Source: Biomphalaria glabrata (taxonomy: Eukaryota; Mollusca; Gastropoda; Planorbidae). Taken from it: 64,000 bases of DNA. The stretch covers positions 10,792,221-10,856,220 of the forward strand of contig NC_074728.1 in NCBI RefSeq assembly GCF_947242115.1. Direction: 5' to 3'. The notes below the pieces were generated by a model. That model was not told the origin of the DNA. It made no database searches and saw only the letters and a program-made list of their open reading frames with translations. Shown here in pieces: positions 1-11,183 of this stretch. A program made the translations under genes and the position numbers. Within the stretch, counting starts at the first letter, position 1. Every line of letters starts with the position of its first letter.

Positions 1-1160
1 TTTCGGCAGATGACTATTCACTGCACATTATTAATGGAGCCCCGCCACTGGTAGAAATGTGTAACCTCTCTTAGATACGCTCTTGGAATTGGGTGACTGT
101 AGTTTGCTTTAGATTTTATATCGAAAAGTGAAGTTTTATCGTCAAAATCATCTGTTTGAGGTTTTAAACTAAAAATCTTAGGACTTTTTTGTTGTTTTTT
201 AAATTCAAAACCCCATTTAGCTACGATCATAGAATTTGGTAACTGTAGTTTGCTTTAGAGTAATATTGAAGATAAAGGTTTTCCACCTCAAAACGTTCTG
301 TAGGGGGATTTTAAACTCAAAACCATCTGGAGGAAAGGAGTTTAAACTCAAAACCCCCAATTCGCTTGGCTACGCTCAAATAATTTTAGTGTGTAATTTG
401 CTTTTTTTTTTATATTGAAGAGGTATTTTTTAGCATTAAACCCTTGTGAAGGGGGATATGACCTCAAAACCCCTTTTGGCAAAGCTCATAGCATTTTAGT
501 GCGTAATTTGCTTTTTTTTTACATTGAAGATGTATTTTTTAACTTCAAACCCCGCTGGCGGGGGGTTTAAACTCAAAACCCATATGGCTACGCTCTTAGA
601 TTTTAAAGTGTGTAATTTGCTTTTTTTTTTTTTATTGAAGATGTATTTTTTGCTTCAAACTCTACTGGAGGGGAGTTTAAACTTAAAACTGAATCAAAAC
701 CCATTTAGCTACGCTCATAACATTTTGAGTGCATAATTTGCTTTTTTTCATATTGAAGAGGGGGTCTATCGTACATTTTGGAGGGGGTTTTTAAATCAAA
801 ATCTTAACTGTGCACTTGGAGTTTGGGGATTATCGTTTGCATTTTTTGTGTGTTTGTTCTATAAAATGGGGATTTAACTACAAAAACCCCTGGAAGGGGG
901 GATTCAAACTCAAAACCCCTGGTAGGGGTTTTAAACTCAAAACCCCCTATTAGGGGTTTTAAACTCTAAACCCCCTGGTAGGGGTTTTAAACTCAAAACC
1001 CCTATAGCTGTGCTGGGGCAAGTGATGGTTTAGTATTAAAATCTCACCTAAAATTAACAAAATCAAAGCAAAAAATCAGTCACTAAAGTACGTCTCCCCC
1101 CCCCCCCCCCGAGGGGGGGATTTCATTTCGGGTGGGGGGGTTGAACCCCAAACCCCCCCC
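1..1160. repeat. Degenerate tandem repeat block, ~110-145 bp period
   Basis: A loose array in which a module of gtgtaatttgc plus a T-run plus attgaag recurs near 391, 500, 611 and 729, with more diverged forms near 100 and 246. Each module is followed by text of the type tttaaactcaaaaccc and tggctacgctc. From about 885 to 1005 the array collapses into a shorter unit of about 27 bp (ctggtaggggttttaaactc). It ends in C-rich and G-rich runs at 1095-1160. Short reading frames here are repeat by-products. It looks like a non-coding dispersed repeat family; I cannot name it. Confidence 0.7.
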
Positions 1161-1368
1161 TGGCTACGCCCATAATACAACTTATGCACCTAATTGATGC
1201 TAATGTTTGCCACCTATTACTTTTTATATGGGTTAATGTAGATACTTTTATGTCTACAGTAGCTACCAGACTATGTGTACGCAAATAGTACAGCGAACAC
1301 TGCTTGATATACACTACACAAGCTATGACTAGCCAGCTCCCCCACATTGTTCGGAGCTAGCAAGTATT

Positions 1369-1588
1369 GTATATATTTAAATACACTGCATCTAGATTGG
1401 CTCTAACATATCGTATATATTTAAATACACTGCATCTAGATTGGCTCTAACATATCGTATATATTTAAATACACTGCATCTAGATTGGCTCTAACATATT
1501 GTATATATTTAAATACACTGCATCTAGATTGGCTCTAACATATTGTATATATTTAAATACACTGCATCTAGATTGGCTCTAAAATTTA
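1369..1588. repeat. 44-bp minisatellite, 5 copies
   Basis: Five head-to-tail copies of a 44-bp unit starting gtatatatttaaatacactg, at 1369, 1413, 1457, 1501 and 1545. Copies differ by only one or two bases. No coding signal. Confidence 0.95.
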
Positions 1589-1706
1589 TCATCTGGACTT
1601 AATAAGGGCTCGATAGCTCTCTTAACTTTGACCTTTATGAAATCTATATAGGCCTATTGGCCATGATTACATACAATGTTCTTACATTATTGAACACTAC
1701 TAGGTT

Positions 1707-1931
1707 GACTTTGCAAGAAGCTGAAAGACTTGTTAATGTAATAAGTATTGACTGGTACACGCCAAATGTAAATGGCCCAACTCTGAAAGCTCACTCGGAC
1801 TAAAATGTAGAGATATACTTTGCACTGAGGTGTAGGCGGTGACCACGTGGAATATGTTAACGTAGTCATTCTCTTTTCTCTCTACAACTTTAAGGATAAA
1901 GTTTTCACAAAGAGAAAAGCTTGATTAATAA
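1707..1931 (+). other. Conserved 225-bp block upstream of GPCR gene 1
   Basis: This block aligns without gaps to 8564-8788 upstream of the paralogous GPCR pseudogene, with roughly ten mismatches by eye (about 95%). The remaining flanks (1932-2828 versus 9041-10121) align much more loosely with many indels. The block sits about 0.9 kb upstream of the start codon of gene 1. It could be a promoter or non-coding first exon copied with the receptor gene, a gene-conversion tract, or a dispersed repeat. The sequence alone does not decide. Confidence 0.7.
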
Positions 1932-2828
1932 TTGTAAGGCTTGAAGACATCAACTGTAACCTGTTTTTATAAGATACCTAAAATAGGCGTATGACGTTAC
2001 ACCTCCAGGCATCTCCGTAAACTGTCCCTAGTAAGACTTCATTAAGAGTCTTTGTTTTTTTCTCTACTTGTCATTGATCAACTCATTTAGGTCAAGGGTA
2101 CAACAAATTAAAAACAATTTCTACATTTCATTTCCACGATTCATTCACCATTAACCAATTTATTTCAAAACTTTTTTGTATGGATAATTAATCGTGTGCA
2201 TCTTTCTGCACCAATCTCTAAATCCACGTAATCACAGGTTATCATTTAATTTCCAAGACGTTTACGACATTAAAATAGCTTGAAGGGATTGCGGCATCGG
2301 AACAGTTAAACATCGATGAAAAAATTCATTGATGGCGCTATCATGAAATGTCAGATTGGATTATAATGCTTATAAATAAACAAAACAGATTTTCTATTGG
2401 TATAATTTTATAGCTCATTTAATCTAGTCGTGTCGTCATGAGTCACTAACTACTATTCGTTAAACCAATATAAATTTCCCAAAACAAACAAAAATCTATT
2501 TTTTTTCTTATTTCGCCCCAAGGCTTTCTGGTACACGTTGATTCTAAAAGGTTTAATTTTTTAAAGATTTAGTTGACAAAAGTCTATAACGAAAAAGTAA
2601 AAATCTCATTAAAACACAGTATAAAGAAATCTGAAATGTTTATATCTAACTAAAGACGCATTCCTTTGTTGTTGTTTTAGCTTTGTCTTCACGGTATAAC
2701 TTTCAATTCAAAATATTAATAATAGGGCGAGAAATAAGTTGATCCACTCTGTAACTTATCAAATTTCTCTTTAGTTCTATTTTAAATGAGACTATATTTA
2801 CGTTAACAAAACTAAATACATACTTAAA
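1932..2828 (+). other. 5' flank or intron of GPCR gene 1
   Basis: AT-rich DNA without a credible reading frame. It aligns loosely with the flank of the paralog at 9041-10121, for example around the shared tttttataagata near 1970 and 9080. A pyrimidine-rich stretch ending ttgttgttttag near 2680 could be a splice acceptor for the coding exon, but this is not firm. Confidence 0.45.
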
Positions 2829-3902
2829 ATGGAGAATGATACGTTAGCTTTACATTTGGACACGACCAACACAGAGAACTTGGCCTTGTTTATTTGTGGA
2901 CTGATGAGACCGAACAATGCCAAGTATAAATTTTTCCACGTATTTTTCTGTTACATCAACCCGATAGTAGCAATTGCTGGCTTGATCTTTAATACGATTA
3001 GCCTGGAGATCCTTAGGTGTAGTGGACTTAACAAGCCTTCTACCATTCTCTTGTTCAGCCTGGTCCTAACAGACAGCTTACACCTTTTAATCACTTTGAA
3101 TTTCTCAAAATTTGTTCTTTATTTCGGACCTAATGGTGAAGCAGGCTACGATCATTGCTACTACATTTATGGACTTGAATTAAACTACTTTTTAGCCTTT
3201 TCATCCAACTTTTTTGAGTTTCTTGGATACTGGGGTCGCCACGTTGGATCATGGATCCCCTTGTTCATTACAATAGAAAGAATTCTGGCCATTTTTATGC
3301 CAATAACATTTAAAAATTTTGTAACGCCTAAACGAATTATCTTTGTGGTGATCGCGCTGTTTTTATTTTGGTTGCCTTATACAATTGTAATTGCCTGTTA
3401 CTATAAGATATTACCGGAAACCTTTAACGGCGTCAGTTATGTCAGTCTATATTATAACGACTTTCTCTTGGAGAATTTGGATTTAATTGAAGATGTCCAG
3501 CATTGGGTTGCTGATCCCTTGTTGTCATGGTTTCCACTGACTTTTGTCACGCTTGGCTGCACTGTTTTAATTATCAAAATCAGACTGGCGTTGTCAAAGA
3601 GACGAACCCTGACCTCGACCCAAAAGTCTGTCACGTGGTCTCCTCGAACGACTAGAACGTTACTTCTGACGTGTCTTATCTTTGCGACAACTCATTCCGC
3701 TGCATCGTTCTTGTTGTACTTCTACTACCAACCTGGACAACTGGCCATTGACCTCTTTAATCGAAATAATCTTTTTTTCTTCTTTCTCAACGTCAACGCG
3801 TCCAGCAATTTGATTGTGTACATCTCATCGAACCGAAAGTTATTTCGCATCATGCTTAATATATTTCACATAAGAAAGAAGACCAAAAGTCCTAAAGAAT
3901 GA
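2829..3902 (+). CDS. Class A (rhodopsin-like) G-protein-coupled receptor, chemosensory-receptor-like
   Basis: Single-exon reading frame of 357 residues from an ATG (aaaATGG context) to TGA. It has seven hydrophobic spans at roughly 37-62, 72-97, 120-150, 168-192, 229-251, 277-299 and 313-334. Class A landmarks are visible: Asn55 in the first span, Asp82 in LVLTD of the second, Glu150-Arg151 (TIERI) in place of DRY at the end of the third, and SSNLIVY at 325-331 in the NPxxY position. The basic loop at 250-273 and the short basic tail would face the cytoplasm. Such receptors sit in the plasma membrane and couple to G proteins; in gastropods, lineage-specific clusters of this style are treated as chemosensory or peptide receptors. 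The ligand cannot be read from sequence. It is a tandem paralog of the pseudogene at 10122-11183. The fold is near certain; the chemosensory role is inference. Confidence 0.9.
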   Translation: MENDTLALHLDTTNTENLALFICGLMRPNNAKYKFFHVFFCYINPIVAIAGLIFNTISLEILRCSGLNKPSTILLFSLVLTDSLHLLITLNFSKFVLYFGPNGEAGYDHCYYIYGLELNYFLAFSSNFFEFLGYWGRHVGSWIPLFITIERILAIFMPITFKNFVTPKRIIFVVIALFLFWLPYTIVIACYYKILPETFNGVSYVSLYYNDFLLENLDLIEDVQHWVADPLLSWFPLTFVTLGCTVLIIKIRLALSKRRTLTSTQKSVTWSPRTTRTLLLTCLIFATTHSAASFLLYFYYQPGQLAIDLFNRNNLFFFFLNVNASSNLIVYISSNRKLFRIMLNIFHIRKKTKSPKE

Positions 3903-4234
3903 TTATAAGTTAAATGGTTTTATGGGAAAAGCTGGTCGCATCAAGGTCGCAAGAGATGTGTAAACGAGAAATTTATTTACACTTAGCTTTGGAAAATATT
4001 TCAACCTCTAAAAAGAATACTGGAGAATGAACAAGAAAACATAAAAAATACTTTTTTATATTAATGACAATACCTCTTTTTTTTTCGCAATGGTTTTTTT
4101 TTTCTATTCTATCTTTTTTTTTTTAAATGAATGAATGTTGGATTACAAAACAATGGAAATTTGGTTTCCTCCTTGCCCCCTCCTCCTTTTTCTCGAAATC
4201 TAGTAAACGTAAAATATTTCAACAATAAGTATTT
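3903..4234. other. 3' flank of GPCR gene 1
   Basis: AT-rich with T-runs. The first part (gagatgtgtaaacgagaaat near 3952) aligns with the 3' flank of the paralog near 11209, so the duplicated segment extends past the stop codon. No other gene seen. Confidence 0.5.
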
Positions 4235-5790
4235 AGATCTAGACCATAGACATAAATAAATATAGACTGGAAGTAGGAAGTTATTTTTATTTGGGGGAAG
4301 TCAAATATGTTTTATGTACTATATCTATGTGAAAAAAATGGCGGCAATTGAGCTATAAATTCTAGGACTAACATTTCAGCCAATATATAATTATGATCTT
4401 TAGTTTTGAAAAGTACAAAACTGCCATATTCCCAATATTTTGCCTTTGTTTCATAATCATAGACATAGGCAAATATATATAGGTTTGTGATGTGGATCTA
4501 TGTTTGTTGACATGGCTTCTTTATTAATGTATGGCGGTCGTCTTATCGATTCAAATTGTTAGAATTAGTTTTTAGTCAAAAAAGTCAAAGAAAATGAGCA
4601 GAACGTGCTCTAATGTTCGTAGTACGATAGGCCAAGGATAAATTCTAAAGGTTGAAAAAAAAATGAATATTATACACAGTAACTTTCAGTTTCAGTAAGT
4701 CAGAATAATTCAGTATCACTGTGACTGACTAATTTAATATTGATAGAATCTAAATCAAATAAATATGACTAATATTTGTAATAACTAGGTCTAATACTTT
4801 TCATACTTTTTACTACTAACTATTAAACTAGTCAGTCTATCATCTATGCATGCAGACTATAGACTAGATCTAGTATAAGTATAGTTTAGACTTTAGTAAA
4901 ATCACTAAATTTAGAAAGCCTTCAGGACAGAAGGCTCAAAAGTAAAGTAGCAATAATACATAAAACACTGAACCATAATCTTCAAATACAAAAACAAAAT
5001 TTAATAAAATACTCTGAAAGACACAAAGATAAAGGCACATTCCTCGTCCCATATGCTAGGACAAATTTGTACAAATACTCCTTCTTCCCTAGTGCTATTA
5101 GAGCATGGAATGGGTTGCCTGAGCTAGCCAGGAAAACCAGTGACTTGGCAGAATTTAAGTCATTGGTTGATATGCATGACTAAATGCATGACGCGTAGGA
5201 CGTAATCATCTTCTTTTTTGAAGTAACGTCTGTATTATATAAGATAAGATTATAGATCTAGTGACAATCTAGTCTAGACTATTTATGTACTAACTAAAGA
5301 CTATAGACTAGACTAGACTATACAGATTACAATTATAGTTTATAATATAGACTATAGTATAGTAGTATAGTACTAGTAGTAAGTAGTATTTTTTTTTACT
5401 ATAGTATTTATATAGACTAGATCTAAATCTAGTATTTAAAACTATGTAAATTTAATAGTAAAAATAAAAACATGGCATCTATTAACGGATTTTTTTTCAG
5501 CAGAAGACCCAAATAAGCTAAAATGAAAACATTTTATAACAAAAGATAATCAGAATGCTCGCCTGACATAGATTTGGTAGGCACGATTAGAGATATAATA
5601 ATACAGAAGGGGTTCTATCAATTATATAGGTTATGGCTGAAAAAAAAAACAACTATAAATACTTTTAATTTTACACTGCTCATAACTGCTGTATAGCTCA
5701 TACAAACTTATCTTTTCCCAAATGTTTCCCATAATAATTTTTACTTTATTGTCCAGTCTATATATATATATATGTCTATGATCTAGACCG
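4235..5790. mobile_element. Possible inverted-repeat DNA element with a nested LINE tail
   Basis: A ~36-bp motif at 4235-4270 (gatctagaccatagacataa then tatagactgg) recurs inverted at 5753-5790 (ccagtctata then gtctatgatctagac). Inner sequences next to the two ends also resemble each other loosely in inverted orientation. Between them the DNA is very AT-rich with tagactatag-type low complexity (5260-5460) and contains a LINE 3' end. No transposase frame is visible, so this would be a non-autonomous element. The similarity could instead be two solo copies of one repeat in opposite orientation. Confidence 0.4.
4917..5235 (+). mobile_element. LINE 3' end (CR1/jockey-like ORF2 C-terminus)
   Basis: An open frame of 89 codons (4917-5183) encodes residues typical of the C-terminus of CR1/jockey-type reverse transcriptases, including FLVPYARTNLYKYSFFPSA and AWNGLP. 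It is followed by a short 3' UTR ending in a tataagataagat tail. There is no upstream reverse transcriptase, so this is a 5'-truncated insertion. The retained frame suggests it is not very old. Confidence 0.8.
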
Positions 5791-6955
5791 AGAAGACAAT
5801 GCGCAAAATTTCACTCAGAGCAGCCTTGCTTTCGGAAATTCCCGAAACCAATAATCAAGAACGCGATACTCCAAAACCGATTTTGGATCTAGATCTTTCT
5901 AGATTCTAGATGTCTAACCAAATTCAAATGGCATTTCATTCTTAACTTGAAAAATGATAACGTTCAAACTAGAGTGCTCCAAGGTATGGTCAAAGAGCTA
6001 GTAAACCTTTTCTAAGCGATGTAAAGTTTCTTGATAAATTTTTCTCTCAATAGAATAAACAGCCAATTAAACACAAATTCGTAACATCCAACTAATTAAT
6101 TGAAACATAGTGTTGAACCGAAATCAATCGTTTTAGAAGGGCTGAACACTTAGCTGCAAAGTCTAAACTTTCCACAGTTTGCGACTTCGCAAGCCACATT
6201 TCCAGCCTTCTATAATGTTTGGTCTCAGTTCCACAAAGTCGTGGTGTGTCTTTTATCAAGAATTTTTCCGAAAGATTGCATTTCTGAATATTGTTATAAA
6301 AAATATTATATGGATAAGACAAAACTAGAAGCCTCTTCATCGTTTGCACTTAAAATAGCAACTGAAGAGTTTGAACAAATATTTTTTTTTTGTCTTTGCA
6401 TGCAACTAAAGAACATTTGTAGTCGGATACCATTGCTTAAATTTTGACTGTCAAATTTTCCTTCGGTCAATGAGTCTTTAGGCAGGGTAGAAGTACGGTT
6501 GACATGATCTTTGTAGTCCACTAGCTCCAAGAGAAATTTAGAGAGAAAAAAATAAATTTCTATACTGTATTCATAGATTTGACCAAAGCTTTTCATAACG
6601 TCATTCGTGAAGGTTTTTGGCAAATCATAATCAAATAGGGCTGCCCAGATTAATTAATAACAATGATGCCCCAATGTCATGATGGCATGCAGGCAATAGT
6701 TCAAGACAACGGAATCTACTTCAAGCTTTTTTCCTGTCTCAAATGGCGTGAAGCACTGTTGTGTGTTGGGCTCCAACGCTATTCCACTGAATGTTCGCCG
6801 CAATGCCGAAAGATGCCTTTAGCATAGAAAGCGTTTCTAGTTGCCATACTCACTGATGCAAATCTATTCAATGCTCAAAGAATCAATTTAAAAAATTTGG
6901 CTTCAGCATAAATGTAAACAAGAAAAACAAAGACATTTTTAAAAAGTTTATACGA
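5791..6955 (-). other. Unassigned AT-rich region with degraded reading frames
   Basis: On the minus strand two short open stretches overlap in different frames (6306-6623 and 6092-6349), and a further open stretch runs at about 6655-6860. The composition is more mixed than the surrounding DNA. They could be parts of one degraded gene, because they lie in order on one strand. I do not recognise a family, and no motif identifies a function. No repeat structure is evident at 5791-6090 or 6860-6955. Confidence 0.25.
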
Positions 6956-7539
6956 AGTGTTATTGTATCAATTAGTTAGGATCTGTCTTGTTATTAAATT
7001 TGAAATAGATCTAGACCAATAACAATAAATTTGAGCGATTAGAAATATTTTTATTATTGTTTTTTTGTTTAGCGCTATTTCATGCTTTAAGCTTTCTCAC
7101 TACGCTATGATTCTATCACTTGCCTGGACCAGTTGGGAGGAGGAAGAAAATGATATCTGGGTGAATTTTATTGCAATTGATTTTTAAAAGCATTTACAAA
7201 TAAAAAAAAAAGGAACGACCTGAAATTGAATTTAAGGTTCACGCCTCCTCAGGGCCGAGCCGACGTGCTAACCACATTGCTAGGGAATTACTTACGACTT
7301 GAGAAGATTGTCTATAATTTTTTTTATATTGCTTGTTTCAATTTTGAGCGGCAACCTGTAAAGGAGACTAATTCAGCTTATGCCACCACTTCAGTCAAGT
7401 ACCCTTTCTTTTCTTGTGTTATCAATTAAAAATTAATTGTGCAAAATTTCAGCGTGATAAGAAATTAGGTGACGAAGAAATGACGTGTACAAACTTTTTA
7501 CCATACTGACAGACAGAGTGATAAAAAACCTTGTAAAAA
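6956..7539 (-). repeat. Dispersed SINE-like repeat R, copy 1
   Basis: Homologous to 11976-12573 and 13762-14466. Read on the minus strand it carries a tRNA-like A-box stretch (gtggttagcacgtcggc, near 7256-7272) and, at its outer side, the aattgtgcaaaatttcagc core of dispersed repeat D. It therefore looks like a composite, tRNA-derived non-autonomous retroelement inserted on minus. No protein is expected from it. Confidence 0.65.
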
Positions 7540-8271
7540 GAAGTGTTGCACCGACCTCCTCCATATAAATCAGTCACAGAACCAGACAATTTTATTGATG
7601 GTCTAACTCTTGGAACAAAATATTGATTCAAATGTTGTTTAAAAAAATATTTTGATACGAACTCGAACTTCACTTTTGCTGTAAATTTTTTTTAAAGACT
7701 GTTTTAGATTTAGATATAAATGCATTCATAATTGGCCCAAAATTTAAATCTACAAATTATTTAAGCAATAGCTTAGATTCTGACTGCTTAGGGATACAGA
7801 TCTGTATATCAATCATATGGTAGTATCACATTTAAGAAGCGGATTGGACGCAGTAACTTTATTTCTCTATTGAAATGTGAGCAACACCGAGTCTTTTGTG
7901 GTCTCTTTTTGATAAATATGTCCATGTATATTTCCTCGTATATCTAGGTATAGTTTAACAATCTTTTATTCGCGACTCAAACCAAGAATGCCACCATGTT
8001 TATTTTATAATGCCGTTTTTATGTTGTTGTTTTATTAAACAGCCACACTTTTTTTTATTAAATAAATATGTTGGCTTATTATCATGTTCAACAAAAGAAG
8101 TAAAGATCTGCTAACTTTTCCTGGTAGATTCTACATTCCCATTTCATAAACGCACAAATGTTAAAGATCATGATACCAATCCATCAGAGCAAAGGTGAGG
8201 GCCCAAACGTAGGTAAAGATACATTTTTTCAACCTTTTTTTTTGTTTGTTTTGAAGGTAAATTTCTACACT
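7540..8271. other. Intergenic, no feature seen
   Basis: AT-rich unique-looking sequence between repeat R copy 1 and a small hAT element. I see no gene, tandem repeat or RNA gene. Confidence 0.5.
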
Positions 8272-8352
8272 CAGTGCCGACGTTTTTGCGGGCCGGATTT
8301 AACCACGTCGCGGGCCGGATCTGGCCCGCGGACCGTAGTTTGGGCATCACTG
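8272..8352. mobile_element. Short hAT-like MITE
   Basis: An 81-bp element bounded by cagtg and cactg. Its interior (gggccggat, ctggcccgcggaccg, tagtttgggcatcactg) is the familiar hAT-type terminus. The flanks tctacact and ggtacact resemble a decayed 8-bp target duplication. It is a miniature element with no coding capacity. Confidence 0.6.
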
Positions 8353-8563
8353 GTACACTATTACCATTACTAATTTTGCACATAAGTCTAGTAATCTAGT
8401 ATTTTGAACATTAAATTTGTAAAATAATATAATAAGTGTCACCACCTCAAAGAATGGTATTCACAAGCCATGGTTTAACAAGGCGAATACTTTTATCTTT
8501 TAATTATCCAGAGTAAAGTGCAGTTAGTTGGTGATAGTCAGTGGATAGAGTTACTTGATAGCA
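8353..8563. other. Intergenic, no feature seen
   Basis: AT-rich sequence between the hAT MITE and the conserved upstream block of the receptor pseudogene. Nothing recognisable. Confidence 0.5.
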
Positions 8564-8788
8564 GACTTTGCAAGAAGCTGAAAGACTTGTTAATGTAATA
8601 AGTATTGACTGGTACATGCCAAATGTATACCTCCCAACTCTGGAAGCTCACTCGGACTAAAATGTAGAGATATACTTTGCACTGAGGTGTAGGCGGTGGC
8701 CACGTAGAATATTTTAACGTAGTCATTCTCTTTTCTCTCTACAAATTTAAGGATAAAGTTTTCACAAAGAGAAAAGCTTGATTAATAA
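8564..8788 (+). other. Conserved 225-bp block upstream of the GPCR pseudogene
   Basis: Ungapped partner of 1707-1931, about 95% identical by eye. It lies about 1.3 kb upstream of the decayed start codon of the pseudogene; a LINE fragment inserted directly after it accounts for about 250 bp of the extra distance. See the first copy for interpretation. Confidence 0.7.
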
Positions 8789-9040
8789 CAGATGTTTCGG
8801 GGGTTTGAGGTCGGAACGGGCGAAGTCTGCCCTTGTGGAGCGTCACCAAAGAGTGCTGATCGTGTCCTTCAAGGCTGCATACTACGCCAGGAGGCCTGAG
8901 CAAGACTCTGGCCCTAAGGCAATCATGTAGGACAAAAACTATCTGGAGAGCTGCCTGGTCTGGAAGCTGCTGCGCGATTGCTGGTCTGAGCCCTCCGACA
9001 TGGGAAATGAGAACGAAATGAGAAGAAAGAAGGTTAATAA
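8789..9040 (+). mobile_element. LINE 3' fragment inserted with 7-bp target duplication
   Basis: The insert (8789-9033) is flanked by ttaataa at 8782-8788 and 9034-9040, and is absent at the same site of the paralogous flank (1925-1931). Its + strand translation, with breaks, shows the CxCGAPKSADRVLQGC type of motif seen after the RNase H domain of jockey-like LINEs in molluscs. It inserted after the receptor gene was duplicated. Confidence 0.75.
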
Positions 9041-10121
9041 TCTAAAGACCTGGAAACGTCACGCATAACCAATTTTTATAAGATAGTCCAAATACACGTA
9101 TTGCGTTACACCCTCTAGGCATTTTCTATCTCCACAAACTGTCCGTAGTTAGTGCCATTCCATTTAGAGTCTTTGTGTTCTGTGCTTGTCATAGAAATGT
9201 AGATCACTACATTCACTTAATGACAAAGGTACACCAAATTTAAAATAATTTCCTAATTTCCTTTCTTCACTTTCTTCGCCATTATCCAATCTATTCCAAG
9301 AACATTATTTTGAAACATTAATTGTTCGTCTCACCAAGGTGTATACATACATAATCACACGCAATCATATCATTTCCAAACATTTTACGACATTGAAATA
9401 GCTTAAGGGGATCACGACATCAGAAAAGTACATAGTCAGTGGCAGGACATTGATGGCGCCTCCATAAAATGTCGCATCGCTATAAAATCGAATTTTAATG
9501 ATTATAAAGTAACAAGACGTTTTGTATTGGTATTGGTCTAATTTGTTTAGCCGTATCATCATGAGGCACTATTTGTTAAATCAATATAATTTAAGGAAAA
9601 AACAACAACAAAAACTAACAAACAAACTGGTTAGAGAAAAAAATACCACCCCATTGCCTTTCACTCACCCTTTATTTTACTAATCTATAACATTTGTTTA
9701 TAATTTGGTAAACGAAAATCTATTACAAAAAAAAACAAAAAAAATCTCATCAAAACGTACTATAAAGAATCTAAAACTTTTATGGTAACTAGGAACGCAT
9801 TGCATTTTTTCTTCTTGTTACAGAGATATTAACATACAATTTTAATTCAAAATTTCACACATTTATAATAGTGCAAGGGATAAGTTTAATTCACTCTGTT
9901 TAAGCATAGGCTTGACTAAAAATTCAAAATTCGAGATTTAAAAAAAACAAAAAAAACTCCCTGAATTCAGTTTGAAGAACTGGGTGTTCTAGAAGGAAAA
10001 AGAAATTCACTTAAACTGATAGAAATAGTTTCCATATAGTTTCCATAATTTCTATATGTTCTAGGTTCATGATTTTAAGGGTGTCCTATAGTACCTCATA
10101 AGTACTAAATGACAACTTATA
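9041..10121 (+). other. 5' flank of the GPCR pseudogene
   Basis: Diverged counterpart of 1932-2828, with AT-rich text and A-runs. No reading frame or RNA gene is supported. It is longer than its partner by scattered insertions. Confidence 0.45.
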
Positions 10122-11183
10122 ACGGAGAATGATACTTTGAATCACGACCAATATGTTAGCAGAATTTATTTGTGGACTGATGAGACCAAACAATGCCAAA
10201 TACAATTTCTTCCACATAGTTTACTGCTATATCAAGCCGATTGTAGCTTTAGTCGGCTTGATCGACAATACAGTCAGCTTGGAGATACTCTGGTGTAGCG
10301 GACGTAACAAGCCTTCAACTATTCTTCTGTTCAGTTTGGTCCTAACAGACAGCAAGCACCTTTTAATCACTTCGAATTTTTTTATTTTTTTTCGGACCCA
10401 ATCGTGCAGGAAACTTCTATGCGTGTTATTACGTTTATGGGGTGGAATTAAACTATTTTTAGCTTTTTCATCCAACTTATTCACGTTTCTGGGATACTGG
10501 GGTCGTCATGGATCCCTTTGTTTATAACCTTAGAAAGAATTCTGACTATCTTTATGCCAATAACATTTAAAAGTTTCGTAGCCACACAAAGAATCCTTAT
10601 TCTAATATCTGCTTTGTTTTTTTTTTGGTTGCCTTATACTATTGTGATAGCCTGCTACTACAAGATCGTATCGGAGGAAGTCGACAGCGTTAATTATCTA
10701 AGTCTACAATATAATGACTTTCTTTGGGAGTGTTTGGATTTAATTGAAGATGTCCAGCATTGGGTTGCCGACCCCTTGTTGTCATGGCTACCTTTGACCT
10801 TTGTCACGTTTGGCTGCAGTGTTTTAGTCATCCAAACTAGACTTGCTTTGGCACAGAGACGAGCTTTGACCTCCACGCAAAGGTCAGTGACGTGGTCACC
10901 AAGAAAGACCAGAGCTTTATTGTTGACCTGCCTCATGATTGCTCTAACGCATTCAACGGCTTCGTTTTTGTTGTACTTCTATTTCCATCCAGGGCAATGG
11001 GCCATCGATCTCTATAATCGAAATAATCTTTGTTTCTTCTTGCTCAACGTCAACGCCCCCAGCTATTTGTTTGTGTACATTTCGTCGAACTGGAAGTTAT
11101 TTCTCACCATGATCAATATATTTCGTTTAAACAAAAAGCCAAACGTCTTAAGGAATAACTCACAACATGTTTTGCTAGAATGA
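10122..11183 (+). pseudogene. GPCR pseudogene, tandem paralog of the receptor at 2829
   Basis: Nearly the whole receptor can be aligned to the gene at 2829-3902, but the reading frame is broken. The initiator ATG is ACG at 10122-10124. The N-terminal segment is shortened and shifted. The stretch around 10385-10440 runs out of frame and returns to frame at LAFSSN. About ten bases are missing at 10509 between cgtcat and ggatccc. Two open pieces remain: 10153-10527 (first spans up to LGYWGRHG) and 10518-11183 (TLERI to the C-terminus), the latter still well conserved with the ADPLLSW, SVTWSPR and NRNNL motifs. At least three disabling changes make a functional product unlikely. The good preservation of the second half suggests recent loss or gene conversion. 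Confidence 0.85.
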
